Shown here one piece after another: positions 7,974 through 16,692 of a stretch of DNA of 58,349 nt; the stretch's first letter is position 1; every line of letters begins with the position of its first letter. A model generated the notes under the pieces. It saw only the letters and a program-made list of their open reading frames with translations, made no database searches and was not told the DNA's origin. This stretch comes from Agrobacterium albertimagni AOL15. GTDB lineage: Bacteria; Pseudomonadota; Alphaproteobacteria; Rhizobiales; Rhizobiaceae. The stretch covers positions 1 to 58,349 of the forward strand of contig NZ_ALJF01000007.1 of the NCBI RefSeq assembly GCF_000300855.1. Direction: 5' to 3'. The translations under genes were made by a program, and so were the position numbers.

Positions 7974-8810
7974 TTAGAGGCCGATTATTGACTTCAGATC
8001 CTTCAGATCTTGCAAGAGCTCTTCGCGCATTTTCGTAGTATAGATGCGGGTGATCTTGCCCTGATTCTGACGTTCAATGATCTTTTTGAGATCGGACAGC
8101 CGATTTTTCCAGGTCATGCCATCCGTGATGAAAAAAAGGTAGGTGTCTCGACGCATAGCGTCGATGATCGCATCAAGATCACCGATTATGTCGGTCATCT
8201 TCGAACCAGTAGCCCCGTAACCCTTCACTTCGATGACGATCCTTGGTCGGCTCTTGTCGGGTACGGCGACGTCGCATTTGGCCGTTTTGCCGTCTGCACC
8301 CATGAAAGTACACCGTGTTTCGTAGCTCTCTCCGAAAACCTCTTTCACCATTGCTTCAGCGAAGTCTTCTAGGCCACGACCGCGGCGCTGGCCTTGAATG
8401 GCAGACCCCCTGCCTGACCGAAGGCGCTCGACAAGAATGTCGCTCCACACCGGTTCGTAATTAACGGTGGTGGCCATTGCCTCGCCAAGTTGAAGGCTTT
8501 CAAGTGCCGAAATGAAGGTCGCCCGGTCGGACTTGTAGCGCTTAACGCCGATTCCACCTTTGCCGAGAATCCGGGTAAGTTCTGCTTCCATGCTGTCTTT
8601 CGAAAGAGCTAGAAATAGGCGACTGCAAAGGAGGCCCCGTTCGAAATCGTCATCCAGCAATGCTTCGATGTCTGAGCGCGAGTAAGAAGCCTTCTTCGGG
8701 ATCTCTGACAAGGTGGCGATCGCTTCGGCCGCTTTGTCGTCCATCCAATCAACTGCGAGTGGGCTTAGGCTATCGACGACTTCTTCCAGAGACTGGTCTT
8801 TAGACTGCAT
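7974..8810 (-). CDS. Type II-like restriction endonuclease (PD-(D/E)XK)
   Basis: The 278-residue protein has a C-terminal PD-(D/E)XK nuclease signature: an early Glu in the GRGLEDFAEAMVKEVF helix, then KCDVAVPDKSRPRIVIEVKGYG giving D...ExK. The closing segment is rich in charged helices (LKKIIERQNQGK). The N-terminal half is helical and has no known motif. It directly follows the methylase gene, sharing the A of a TAATG stop/start, which is typical of translationally coupled restriction-modification pairs. It would cut DNA not protected by the partner methylase. The recognition site cannot be told from sequence. Confidence 0.75.
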   Translation of the reverse strand: MQSKDQSLEEVVDSLSPLAVDWMDDKAAEAIATLSEIPKKASYSRSDIEALLDDDFERGLLCSRLFLALSKDSMEAELTRILGKGGIGVKRYKSDRATFISALESLQLGEAMATTVNYEPVWSDILVERLRSGRGSAIQGQRRGRGLEDFAEAMVKEVFGESYETRCTFMGADGKTAKCDVAVPDKSRPRIVIEVKGYGATGSKMTDIIGDLDAIIDAMRRDTYLFFITDGMTWKNRLSDLKKIIERQNQGKITRIYTTKMREELLQDLKDLKSIIGL

Positions 8811-9898
8811 TATTGCCCCACAATCAGATACTCAACAACGTTGGCGCGTGCCACTTTGCTGTGGGTGCCAAAATGGTATCGGTGAGGCTTCTCAAAGACC
8901 GTGACTGAGCTCTTGTGCTTTCCCATCAATTCGACGAGCTGATCGAGATCTGGAAAGCCGTTTGAACTGTACGAGAGTGCGATTTTGCTTTTAGCAAAGC
9001 GGCCAAACATACGGTCAAATGCATCGACTGCCTCTTTGCGGTAGCTGAATGGCGTGTACCGCTTTGCGATCTTCTTGACCTTAGTCGTCTTATCGATAGG
9101 CAGGCCTTGCCAGTAGCAAGAGAGGCCCTCGAGAAAGTGGTATCGCTTAGTGTAGCAGTTATCGTCTGATCTCGGCACGTATGGGGGGTCTAGGTAGACG
9201 AGGTCGACCCGTTCGTTTGACAACTGGAAGATGTCGGAGCGAAGAGCCTTATTTCGGCGGCCGTTGTCGAAAACGGCATTGTTGTAAACCTCGATTTGCT
9301 CTAGGAAGTGCTCCTCGACTGACAGTCTCAGATCGCGGCGCCCATCATCATAGTGTGAGAGATCGCCGGATATTGTGAAGACGCCACGTGGCTGGCGCTT
9401 AAGGCAAGACCGAAACAAGGCCGCAAAAGCCAAAGCTTGCTCGTAGGGATCCTGCAACTGCCGAATGTTTCCCGAGATCCGGTCCAGGAATTTTAGGTCA
9501 TCCCTCGTGTAAAAGACGCCATCGAAATTCTGTTCGATAAAATTATGCGCTGGGGGGGTACCATCAATCAGGCGGCGGATTGCTTTTCCATCCAAGTGCA
9601 CTTTGTTGTTCGCGATTGTAGCCCGAGCGACTAAGCTCGAAAAGTTCATGAAATCGGAGGCTATCACTCGACGATCCATGGATTTGAACAGGTAGCCAAC
9701 ACATCCAGTGCCGGAAAATGGATCCAGAACGCTTTCAAAATCCAGTCCGTTTAAGGTCTCAAATATCCACGGCAGTAGCCGCGATTTCGATCCCATATAG
9801 CGCAGATCAGGGTAACGGCTTGCGCGGGTTGGCAATTCGTTAGGCCTCTGCACAGGTGTAGGAGCTCGAAGTGGTACAACATTAGATGCCAAGTTCAC
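8810..9898 (-). CDS. DNA adenine N6-methyltransferase (D12 class, restriction-modification partner)
   Basis: The 362-residue protein has an RYMGSKSRLLPWIF start and the SAM-binding motif I DPFSGTGCVGYLF. The catalytic motif IV is DLVYLDPPYVP, in the order of D12/Dam-type alpha-class N6-adenine methylases. A KRYTPFSYRKEAVDAFDRMF target-recognition-like segment follows. It probably starts at a GTG (9898) after a GGGGGC purine-rich stretch. It is first of a two-gene operon with the nuclease gene and protects self DNA. An orphan regulatory methylase is less likely given the coupled nuclease. Confidence 0.88.
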   Translation of the reverse strand: MNLASNVVPLRAPTPVQRPNELPTRASRYPDLRYMGSKSRLLPWIFETLNGLDFESVLDPFSGTGCVGYLFKSMDRRVIASDFMNFSSLVARATIANNKVHLDGKAIRRLIDGTPPAHNFIEQNFDGVFYTRDDLKFLDRISGNIRQLQDPYEQALAFAALFRSCLKRQPRGVFTISGDLSHYDDGRRDLRLSVEEHFLEQIEVYNNAVFDNGRRNKALRSDIFQLSNERVDLVYLDPPYVPRSDDNCYTKRYHFLEGLSCYWQGLPIDKTTKVKKIAKRYTPFSYRKEAVDAFDRMFGRFAKSKIALSYSSNGFPDLDQLVELMGKHKSSVTVFEKPHRYHFGTHSKVARANVVEYLIVGQ

Positions 9899-10332
9899 TT
9901 GGAGCCCCCCTCATGCATTGTGGTTCATTTTCAGCTGGACGGGTAGTGATAGAATCGCTCAACCGACCATAGGAATACGGTGTAGCCGATATGAGGCAGC
10001 TGATCAAAGATAGAGAACCCGTTCTGGTGGAATAGTTGAGTGACGGCGCGGGCATCTAACGCGCTGAACCATAATCCTTTTGCGGCGACATATCGCTCAG
10101 CGCGTACGATGCCCAAATGTGGCCATTTGCTGCCGCTTGCGCCTCTCCTCAACGCTCGTGAATATGCGTCACATTCCAGCCTCGCTTACCACCCAGTGGC
10201 AGCGGCGCTGCCGCTGCGAGCGGCAAGGTGTTACCCAAATACCTTTGAGCTTTGCTAATTTATTTAAGGTTGCTGTTGCGCAAGATACACTTTCACCGCT
10301 AATTGTTCAGTGAAACAAAGGTGGAGGGAAGC
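9899..10332. other. Intergenic region with possible gene remnant and a GC-rich hairpin
   Basis: An open minus-strand stretch at 9931-10152 encodes a segment ending VFLWSVERFYHYPSS that looks protein-like, but it has no clear family and may be a remnant. A perfect 8-bp inverted repeat GCAGCGGC/GCCGCTGC with a 3-base loop lies at 10199-10217, about 115 bases before the ATPase gene. It has no T-run and could be a weak terminator or regulatory hairpin. Nothing else is supported. Confidence 0.4.
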
Positions 10333-13080
10333 ATGGCGGTTACGGAAGCCTTTCGCTTCGATGAAAACGCTGATCTGGAGAGCAACCTCACCAAGTTCAC
10401 AACGCATCTCGGGTTGTATGACGCAGCCCTGAGCGCACAGCTCATGACCTTGTACCCGGTCCTCCGCGATGAAATCTATACGCCGTCGACCGTTTGGAAT
10501 GCTATGTTCCAAGCGATCCTTGATGCGGAAGCCGCCGCCGCACGGCAAATAACTGCGCCCAAGCCTGCTGCAACTGGCGCAACCACAGCCGCGGCAGTTC
10601 CGCCCGTTGCCGGTCCTACTGGCTGGTTTCTGGAAGGTCTCAGCATTGAGGGCTTCCGTGGAATAAACAATGAGGGCAAGCCGCTTGAATTGAAGTTCAA
10701 GTCCGACAAGGTCAACAGCGTCTCCGCCGTAAACGGCGTGGGCAAGACATCCGTATATGATGCCATCCGGTATGCGATATCCGGGCGGCTGCCGTGGTTG
10801 GAAGAACTCCCTCCGGGCGATCGTGATGGTGAGTACTACCTCAATCGATTCCATCCTGCCCAGACGGCGACTATCAAGCTCTCTCTCCGCGAAATGGTGA
10901 CGAACCAGCCCTGTGAAATCGAGGTCAAGCGAGACAGCTCTGGAACTCGAACGGTATCCGCATCCGGCACTTGGGATGCCAACGCCATCCTCCAGTCCCT
11001 CAATCGTGAGTTCGTGCTGCTCGATGGGCCGACCTTCCAGAACTTCATCGCGGCCAAACCCCAGGCGCGAGGCCGTACGTTCGCGGGTCTGCTGGGGCTC
11101 TCAGATTATAGCAGGATGCGCCAAGCCCTTGCAGCACTGGCAAATACGCGTGCGTTCAACAACCATTTCGGCGCGCAGGCCCATGCACAGGCCCAAGCCC
11201 ACGCGCAGAAAGGCGTCAATGACGCAAGGGATGCCCTGAAACGCGACCACCTGATCCTGACAGGCAACGAATGGGGCACGATGCCGCTCGCCGATGGCCT
11301 CGCTAAGTGTTTCTCGGCACTGGAGCAGATCGGCCCGCTTAGGGTACTCTGCGCAGGCAAGACGTTCCGTGAGATCGACGTAGACGCCTGTATCGAAGCC
11401 GTCAAAGCTGCCGAGGGCGGCCCGCAACGGGAGCGCCTTGGGGAATGTGTCCGGCTCCGGCAGGAACTGGTCACGCTGAACGTGCAGGCGCCGGACGCCG
11501 AGCGCACCAAACAGCTGGCGAATGTCGCGAAGAACCGCGAGGAGGCCGTCGCCAAGACGGCCGGCGATGTCATCCTCCAGCTCTATCAGGCAGGGGCCAA
11601 GGCGCTTGAGCTGCCTGAGTGGGCGAACGCTAGTACATGCCCGCTGTGCGACAGTGCAGTTGCCCATGACCTTCACAGTCACGTCGCCACTAAGCTCTCC
11701 GCATTTACCGCGCTGGACGAAGCGACGCAGGCGGTAGGCCTCGAATGGAACGAGGGGGGCTGGGCTGACCTGACAGGACTCGAGAAGTTGCTGGAACCCG
11801 ATGCCGCAAAGCGCCCTATCGCTGCACTGTCGGATACGGCGCAAAAGGGGATGCTTACCGAGGCACAGGCCAAGGACCTTGCCGTCTGGCTGGGGACGTT
11901 GCGCGAGCGCGCGGGTGCCCGGGACGCGGCGCTGGAGAAAGAGCAGCGGGAGCTGGAGAAGATCCTTCCCCAGTCTTCAGTTGAGGTAACGAAGAAGGTT
12001 GAGGCGGCCCGCCGGATGCAAGAGAGCCTCGGCAAACTCGACGCCGCACAGACTGACCTTGACCGGGAGAAGGCCCGCGCCGGCCGAGTGTCGCGTTTGA
12101 AGACATTTCTGGACCGGGCCTCGGACGATTTCGGGGCGGCAGAGGCGGCAATGAGCAAGGCTCGTCTGGCCGCCGTGGAACCTGTATTCAAGACCAACTT
12201 CGCGGAGATGTCGTTCTTCGGTGTCACGCCGGAGGTGGTCAAACGGGCCAACAGCGAGGATCTTCAGATCCGCTTGCAGGAGTTCCACGGGTTGGCCAAC
12301 CTGTCACCGCAGGCGCTGTTGTCGGAAAGCTACCGTAATGCCTTCGCCATCGCGCTCTATCTTGCCGCCGCGTCACTGTACGGAGGGATGCCCAAGTTTA
12401 TCGTGCTCGATGATGTGACCTCCAGCTTCGATGCGGGCCATCAGCTCTATCTCGTGGAATTGCTTCGGAAAAGCTTTGCCCGGCCGGCCAACCCGGACGG
12501 GCTGCAGGTGATCCTGCTGAGTCACGACACCATGTTGGAGAAGCTCTTCAACAAGCACACTGGCTCTGGCGTCTGGTGGCACCAGCGGCTCGAAGGCAAC
12601 CCTCAGTTCGCGGTGCTGCCGCAAGCCGGCGCGGTGAACAAGGTGCGTGATCTTACAATTTCAATGCTACAGGCCGGACAGGCTGACTTTGCCAAAGAGG
12701 GGGTCCGACAGTATCTCGAATACCGGCTGAGCGATCTCATCAGCAAGCTGCGCATCCCCGTACCTGTGGACGTCGCCTTCAATGACAACAAGCAGCTGGC
12801 AGGGGAATTCCTGGGTGCGATCGACTCCGCCGTGAAACTCCACAAGGCGGGGGGATCCCTCATTCTTGAACCCGCTCAGGAGGCAGGCTTGAACGCCAAC
12901 ATGGCGACGATCGTTGGAAACTTCACCAGTCACTGGGGAACTGGCCAGGCTCTGGCCTTCACAGCGCCGGCGCTGCTCGGCGTCATGAACGCGATCGATC
13001 AGTATTGCGACTGCTTTACTTTCGTGCCGAATCCTGGGGATCCGCGGAAATTCTACAAATCTCTTAGCCAGAAGGTATGA
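10333..13080 (+). CDS. SMC/Rad50-like AAA ATPase with zinc-hook motif (candidate defence protein)
   Basis: A 915-residue protein. Residues 1-60 are helical and ~66-95 form an Ala/Pro/Thr-rich linker. The ATPase head follows: FLEGLSIEGFRGI, then Walker A NGVGKTS with K138. A long coiled-coil-like insertion carries a CPLC zinc-hook motif at 436-439. The second half-head has LSPQALLSESYRNAFAIALYL and Walker B FIVLDDVTSSFD (D693/D694), then a LLSHD switch. The C-terminal ~180 residues have no recognised nuclease or TOPRIM motif. ATG 10333 is chosen because GGAGGG precedes it; an in-frame TTG lies at 10303. It stands alone next to the restriction-modification pair. Related ATPases often work in phage or plasmid defence, but the specific system is not identified. 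Confidence 0.8.
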   Translation: MAVTEAFRFDENADLESNLTKFTTHLGLYDAALSAQLMTLYPVLRDEIYTPSTVWNAMFQAILDAEAAAARQITAPKPAATGATTAAAVPPVAGPTGWFLEGLSIEGFRGINNEGKPLELKFKSDKVNSVSAVNGVGKTSVYDAIRYAISGRLPWLEELPPGDRDGEYYLNRFHPAQTATIKLSLREMVTNQPCEIEVKRDSSGTRTVSASGTWDANAILQSLNREFVLLDGPTFQNFIAAKPQARGRTFAGLLGLSDYSRMRQALAALANTRAFNNHFGAQAHAQAQAHAQKGVNDARDALKRDHLILTGNEWGTMPLADGLAKCFSALEQIGPLRVLCAGKTFREIDVDACIEAVKAAEGGPQRERLGECVRLRQELVTLNVQAPDAERTKQLANVAKNREEAVAKTAGDVILQLYQAGAKALELPEWANASTCPLCDSAVAHDLHSHVATKLSAFTALDEATQAVGLEWNEGGWADLTGLEKLLEPDAAKRPIAALSDTAQKGMLTEAQAKDLAVWLGTLRERAGARDAALEKEQRELEKILPQSSVEVTKKVEAARRMQESLGKLDAAQTDLDREKARAGRVSRLKTFLDRASDDFGAAEAAMSKARLAAVEPVFKTNFAEMSFFGVTPEVVKRANSEDLQIRLQEFHGLANLSPQALLSESYRNAFAIALYLAAASLYGGMPKFIVLDDVTSSFDAGHQLYLVELLRKSFARPANPDGLQVILLSHDTMLEKLFNKHTGSGVWWHQRLEGNPQFAVLPQAGAVNKVRDLTISMLQAGQADFAKEGVRQYLEYRLSDLISKLRIPVPVDVAFNDNKQLAGEFLGAIDSAVKLHKAGGSLILEPAQEAGLNANMATIVGNFTSHWGTGQALAFTAPALLGVMNAIDQYCDCFTFVPNPGDPRKFYKSLSQKV

Positions 13081-13133
13081 CGAGGAGCATAGTGTCTAGT
13101 ACTGGTCGCCAGATAGGTCGCCCAGCGCTCGCG

Positions 13134-13285
13134 TCATGAGAATGACCAGTCTTCGGCGCCGCGATGCTCGGGCCGGTCATGGATGACGTGGCACCGCTGG
13201 CAGAACGCCCGGAGATTCCGCTGGTCATTATGACCGGGTTGTCGTCAAGGTGCGCCGTCGCCAGGTAAGCGTGTAGGGGTATGTA
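13134..13285 (-). pseudogene. HNH endonuclease C-terminal remnant, frameshifted
   Basis: One minus frame reads a YLATAHLDDNPV segment. A neighbouring frame takes over with HNDQRNLRAFCQRCH, then VIHDRPEHR, and stops at 13136-13134. Together they match the end of a common small HNH nuclease (AHLDHNP...NLRALCQRCH pattern). A single-base frameshift near 13235 and an upstream in-frame stop break it. It lies between the ATPase and XRE genes. Confidence 0.6.
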
Positions 13286-13534
13286 TCATCCGGATGGTAC
13301 AGACGGCAAGAAAATCCCAGGCAGTAACTTGGTCCAGAGATGGGCGGTGACAGCATCCGTTTGCTATTCTCTCTTGAGCCTCTCACCGCAGACGGTCCGC
13401 TGACGGCCCCCCTATCAGCCATTCCTAGAGCAAGGAACTGCCCGTAAACGGAAATTCGTCGCAAACTCATCGACCGAACGACGGGGTCGACGGTTCGACT
13501 CCCTTCAAGGCGACAGACTTCAGCCGGTCCTCTC

Positions 13535-13864
13535 CTAGCGCTTGCTTGCAACTACCGCTTCCGCTTGGATCACAAGCAGCTCAAGCTCTCGCAAATTCAT
13601 ACCATTAGCGGCGTTCACAAACCGGTCGATCAGACCAGTCGTTTCGGAGTCCGGCGCGTGCGCGGTTGGCACGCCCAACAACCAGTTTGGCGTTGTCCCG
13701 AGGGCCTCAGCGATCCTTAAGAGCGTCGCTAGATCCGGCTCGCGTCTCCCAGACACATAATGTCCAAATCGGCGCTCATCCAAACCGGAGCGTCTAGCAG
13801 CCTCGGCGTTGGAAATGCCCAACTGTCTGGCGCGTTCGCGAAGCTTATCTGCCAAGAGATCCAT
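13535..13864 (-). CDS. XRE/Cro-C1-type transcriptional regulator
   Basis: The product has 109 residues. It contains an N-terminal helix-turn-helix (ERARQLGISNAEAARRSGLDERRFGHYVSGRREPDLATLLRIAEAL) and the TPNWLLG segment typical of XRE repressors. A short helical tail follows. The ATG at 13864 (MDLLADKL) is favoured; a TTG at 13921 would add 19 atypical residues. A 15-bp palindrome ends two bases before this ATG, suggesting autoregulation. It is divergent from the LysR gene. It may control genes of the island. Confidence 0.82.
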   Translation of the reverse strand: MDLLADKLRERARQLGISNAEAARRSGLDERRFGHYVSGRREPDLATLLRIAEALGTTPNWLLGVPTAHAPDSETTGLIDRFVNAANGMNLRELELLVIQAEAVVASKR

Positions 13865-13865
13865 A

Positions 13866-13880
13866 GGAACAATATGTTCC
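13866..13880. promoter_or_regulatory. Palindromic operator-like site at the XRE gene start
   Basis: GGAACA-ATA-TGTTCC is a perfect inverted repeat with 6-bp arms lying two bases upstream of the favoured ATG of the XRE gene. Position and symmetry suggest autorepression by blocking initiation. It differs from the alphaproteobacterial LexA box, which is a direct GTTC repeat. Confidence 0.5.
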
Positions 13881-13988
13881 CCAATCACCCGCTTCCGGCT
13901 ATGAACGATATGGAGTGACAAGCGAACAGAATGTAGTTAAAGTGGAGCCTTCCGTTAACTTCCACTTGCGCGAGCGCAGGAGCTGCCA

Positions 13989-14879
13989 ATGGAACTCCGC
14001 CAACTCTCCTACTTCGTTGCTGTCGCCGAGGAGCTGCATTTCGGCCGTGCTGCCATGCGAGTGAACATTGCCCAGCCGGCGCTGAGCACACAGGTCCAGG
14101 CGCTGGAGAAAGGGCTTGGGGTGCAGCTGCTGACACGCTCGACCCGGAAGGTAGAGCTGACGCGGGCAGGTGAGGTGTTCTACGATCGCTGTGTCAGAAT
14201 GCTGGGGGAGCTTGATCTCTCAGCCGAGATGGCACGGGCGGCAGGAGGTGGCACCATGCGGGAAATCAGGATCGGCACGATCTATCCGGCAACGACAGGC
14301 GTGCTGCCGGCGTTCCTCGCCCGGATCGGCCGGAAGTTTCCCGATATCCGGCTGCATGTCTCGAATGGCTCAACATCGGAGATCATCCGGCAGCTGGAAT
14401 GCAGCAAGCTGAACCTCGGCTTCATCCGGCCTGTCGAAAACATCGGCTCGCTGCGCTTCTTCTCGATTGCCCATGAGCGGTATCTGCTGGCGGTGCCGAT
14501 GGGAAATTCGCTTGCGTCGAAGCACGAAGTGACGATTGAGGATCTGAGGGCTGAGAAGATCATCGCCTTCAAGCGGCAGAACCTCTCTTACACCGAGCGC
14601 TATTTCGCCGAGACTTTCGAGGAGCATGGGCTGAACGACAATGTCGCCTATACCTGTGACGACACCTTCTCGCTGATTTCGCTTGTGTCGTCAGGTCTTG
14701 GCGTCGGCTTTGCGCCGGAATGGACGGGAGATCTGCCGGGCAGGGATGTGGTGTTGAAGAAGGTGACCGGCGTCGATCTGAAGATCGGACTTGGCGTTGC
14801 CTGGAGCAAGGATGATCCGACGGCAGCCCGTGATGACATCATTGATATCGCAAAGACATTGGGGCGGTCGGGCAGGTGA
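13989..14879 (+). CDS. LysR-family transcriptional regulator
   Basis: This 296-residue protein has the standard LysR layout. The N-terminal winged HTH covers residues 1-60 (MELRQLSYFVAVAEELHFGRAA, then NIAQPALSTQVQALEKGLGVQLLTR). A periplasmic-binding-like effector domain begins at about residue 90 (EIRIGTIYPATTG). Residues QLSYFVAV and QPALS are hallmark positions. It is divergent from the XRE gene with a 124-base gap between the favoured starts. The first genes downstream read the other way, so its target is not obvious; an unlinked or divergent target is possible. Confidence 0.92.
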   Translation: MELRQLSYFVAVAEELHFGRAAMRVNIAQPALSTQVQALEKGLGVQLLTRSTRKVELTRAGEVFYDRCVRMLGELDLSAEMARAAGGGTMREIRIGTIYPATTGVLPAFLARIGRKFPDIRLHVSNGSTSEIIRQLECSKLNLGFIRPVENIGSLRFFSIAHERYLLAVPMGNSLASKHEVTIEDLRAEKIIAFKRQNLSYTERYFAETFEEHGLNDNVAYTCDDTFSLISLVSSGLGVGFAPEWTGDLPGRDVVLKKVTGVDLKIGLGVAWSKDDPTAARDDIIDIAKTLGRSGR

Positions 14880-14927
14880 GGGCGGTGATGGGTGGAGCTT
14901 CTTCGACGAAGCTCACGGCCCCTTCAA

Positions 14928-15133
14928 GCGGAACGCCATGGCCGGGGGAAGGCGGTCCCGCCTGACCCCCACTGGGGTCGCTATGCTCAGGCTCCTGCGG
15001 CTTCCCATTGTCCGGCCCTGACGTGTCGAGAATTCCCGGCGTCCCGGGCTTGGCCCGTCGCTATGCTGACGCCTCCGATGCTCTTCATTGCCTGACCCGG
15101 CTCTCGCGCAGGCGCGGCTTTGATCCGGGTCGG
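14928..15133. repeat. ~205-bp dispersed direct repeat, copy A
   Basis: This stretch recurs at 41156-41358 in the same orientation, with roughly 85-90% identity by eye. It contains a hairpin GACCCC-CACT-GGGGTC; in the other copy it is GACCC-TGAA-GGGTC, so differences keep the stem paired. A TCGCTATGCT-like 10-mer occurs twice within each copy. It has no coding potential I trust. It resembles rhizobial intergenic mosaic repeats (RIME-like), though I cannot confirm the family. The pair brackets the metabolic cargo. Confidence 0.8.
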
Positions 15134-15162
15134 TGTTGCAAGAGGTGGTCGGGATTTGGCAA

Positions 15163-15426
15163 TCAGGGAAGCAGGTCGCCCCAGTCGGGGTCCCACTGAA
15201 CCCCTTCTGTCAGCTCGATGAAAATTGTTGCTTCTCCCTCGCTATGGCTGGCAGCCAGCTTGAAGGCGGCTTCGGGCTCCATCTCCTCACCAGGAAAGAT
15301 CGTATCGTTCTTCGCGGGATCGACGATCTTTCGCACATAACCCCGGATCTCGTCGCCGGATGTATAGAGCTTGACGATGATCGCGTCTGGGGTGCGAACT
15401 TCAGGCTGATAGGCTTTGTAGGGCAC
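15163..15426 (-). CDS. Small conserved-type hypothetical protein
   Basis: Starting at the GTG at 15426 (VPYKAYQPEVRTPDAII) behind AAAGGAGAACACC, it makes 87 residues. A longer start would add 17 residues across that ribosome site. No signal or membrane segment; beta-rich (AIIVKLYTSGDEIRGYVRKIVDP), ending with an acidic GVQWDPDWGDLLP tail. The family is not recognised. It stands alone next to repeat copy A. Confidence 0.65.
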   Translation of the reverse strand: MPYKAYQPEVRTPDAIIVKLYTSGDEIRGYVRKIVDPAKNDTIFPGEEMEPEAAFKLAASHSEGEATIFIELTEGVQWDPDWGDLLP

Positions 15427-16019
15427 GGTGTTCTCCTTTGTTTCGCTAATTCGGCAAAGGGCATTATGTTCCGACAACGGTGAGATGCCCTATGTCCAGG
15501 CCTCAGATGCGCCGGCGACGGGCTGCCTAGCCTGTCGGGGCGTCTGTTCTCCGTCGCTCGCAAGCAATCGCAATTGCCGAGGGCGGACCGGGCTGAACAA
15601 CGGATGCTTGCTGTCAGAGCCTTACAGTCTGCAAGTGAGCTGGTGCTGCGGCCTATTCATCGGCGTGTGGCGCACCGGAGCCATCCCGGGCCTAGGGGCG
15701 CGGTGCAGGTTGCGGCTGGTCGTGAAAAGGCTGCGAGGATCGAACAGCGGTTCAACAGCCCCATGGCGGGATCGCGATGTGGCTGGGATGGGGCATCGGT
15801 TCGCAGAGAATGCTCTCGGGCCCGGTTGGGAAACTGATCCTTCGGCTTTTGCCTTAGGTCGCCTAGATCCTGATCGTGGTTGTCCCGTCGGCGGGGAGGG
15901 CAAGATCCGTTTGGGCGTTTAGCTCTCCCCGCCGAGCGTTCATCTGGTGTCTTTGAGAGTGGTATGTAGCTTTTATGGATCTCGCTTGCGGGTCCTGAAG
16001 CTTGGCTACTGCGTTGCCG
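15427..16019. other. Intergenic region, 593 bp, long inverted repeat only
   Basis: I see no supportable gene; the open frames here have no start or family features. An inverted repeat with 10-bp arms (15889-15898 and 15925-15934, CGGCGGGGAG/CTCCCCGCCG, loop 26) lies about 85 bases beyond the ThuA gene stop. It could be a weak transcript end, although no T-run follows. Confidence 0.4.
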
Positions 16020-16673
16020 TCATGCTGCAGTCTCGCGGGCGGCCCAGTTCGCACCACGACGATAGATCTCGCGCATTTGCGGTACCTCGAACTCCTTCGC
16101 CACGTGACCGAGCGACGAATAGAAGACCCGCCCCTTGCCGTAGTGCCTTTTCCAGACAACCGGCATCACGACGCCGTCGATCCACCAGGCGTGTTCACCT
16201 GTGAAGCGGGTGGTTGCGAGCACCTCGTTGGACGGGTCGACATGCATGTAATACTGTTCCGAGGTGTAAGGGAAATCCTCGATCCCCTGCATCAGCGGAT
16301 CATCGGGCCGGGTGATGTTGACGGTATAGTCGATGATATTGCCGGGATGTGCGACCCATTGGCCGCCGATGATGAACTGATATTCGACGCATTCGCGAAA
16401 GGCATCGCCCGTGCCTCCATGATAGCCGGCAATGCCGACACCGTTCTCGACAGCAGCGGCGAGATTTTTTGCCTCCTCCTTCTCGATCTTCGACATGGTC
16501 ATGATCGGCACGATCAGGGAAAGATCATGGATGGAGGGGTCCGCAAAGGCTTCCGTCGTATGTTCCAGATAGACCTTGAACCCATCCTCCTGCAGCAGGT
16601 CGCGGATGATATGGGCGCATTCTTCGGGCTCATGGCCACTCCAGCCGCCCCAGACAATAAGTGCTTCTCGCAT
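16020..16673 (-). CDS. ThuA-like domain protein (trehalose-utilisation family)
   Basis: The 217-residue protein starts at ATG 16673 (MREALIVWGGWSGHEPE); the frame extends further upstream but would overlap the dehydrogenase gene. It has the ThuA/class I glutamine-amidotransferase-like fold: VWGGWSGH start, GIAGYHGGTGDAFR, a GQWVAHPG segment, and HAWWIDG, then PVVWKRHYGKGRVFYSSLGH near the end. ThuA proteins act with ThuB-like dehydrogenases in oxidation of disaccharides or related sugars in rhizobia. It is last of a minus-strand operon after the ROK regulator and Gfo/Idh genes. No nucleophile Cys is visible, as usual for ThuA. Confidence 0.85.
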   Translation of the reverse strand: MREALIVWGGWSGHEPEECAHIIRDLLQEDGFKVYLEHTTEAFADPSIHDLSLIVPIMTMSKIEKEEAKNLAAAVENGVGIAGYHGGTGDAFRECVEYQFIIGGQWVAHPGNIIDYTVNITRPDDPLMQGIEDFPYTSEQYYMHVDPSNEVLATTRFTGEHAWWIDGVVMPVVWKRHYGKGRVFYSSLGHVAKEFEVPQMREIYRRGANWAARETAA

Positions 16674-16692
16674 GTCATAGTCCTTCCAGTGT

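Noticed and set aside
13228..13551. Minus-strand frame of 107 codons between the ATPase and XRE genes
   Set aside because: No ribosome site or recognisable domain. Part of it lies in the wrong frame for the HNH remnant.
15889..15934. Inverted repeat with 10-bp GC arms as a terminator of the ThuA operon
   Set aside because: The 26-base loop and lack of a T-run make it a poor terminator. It is noted only within the intergenic entry.
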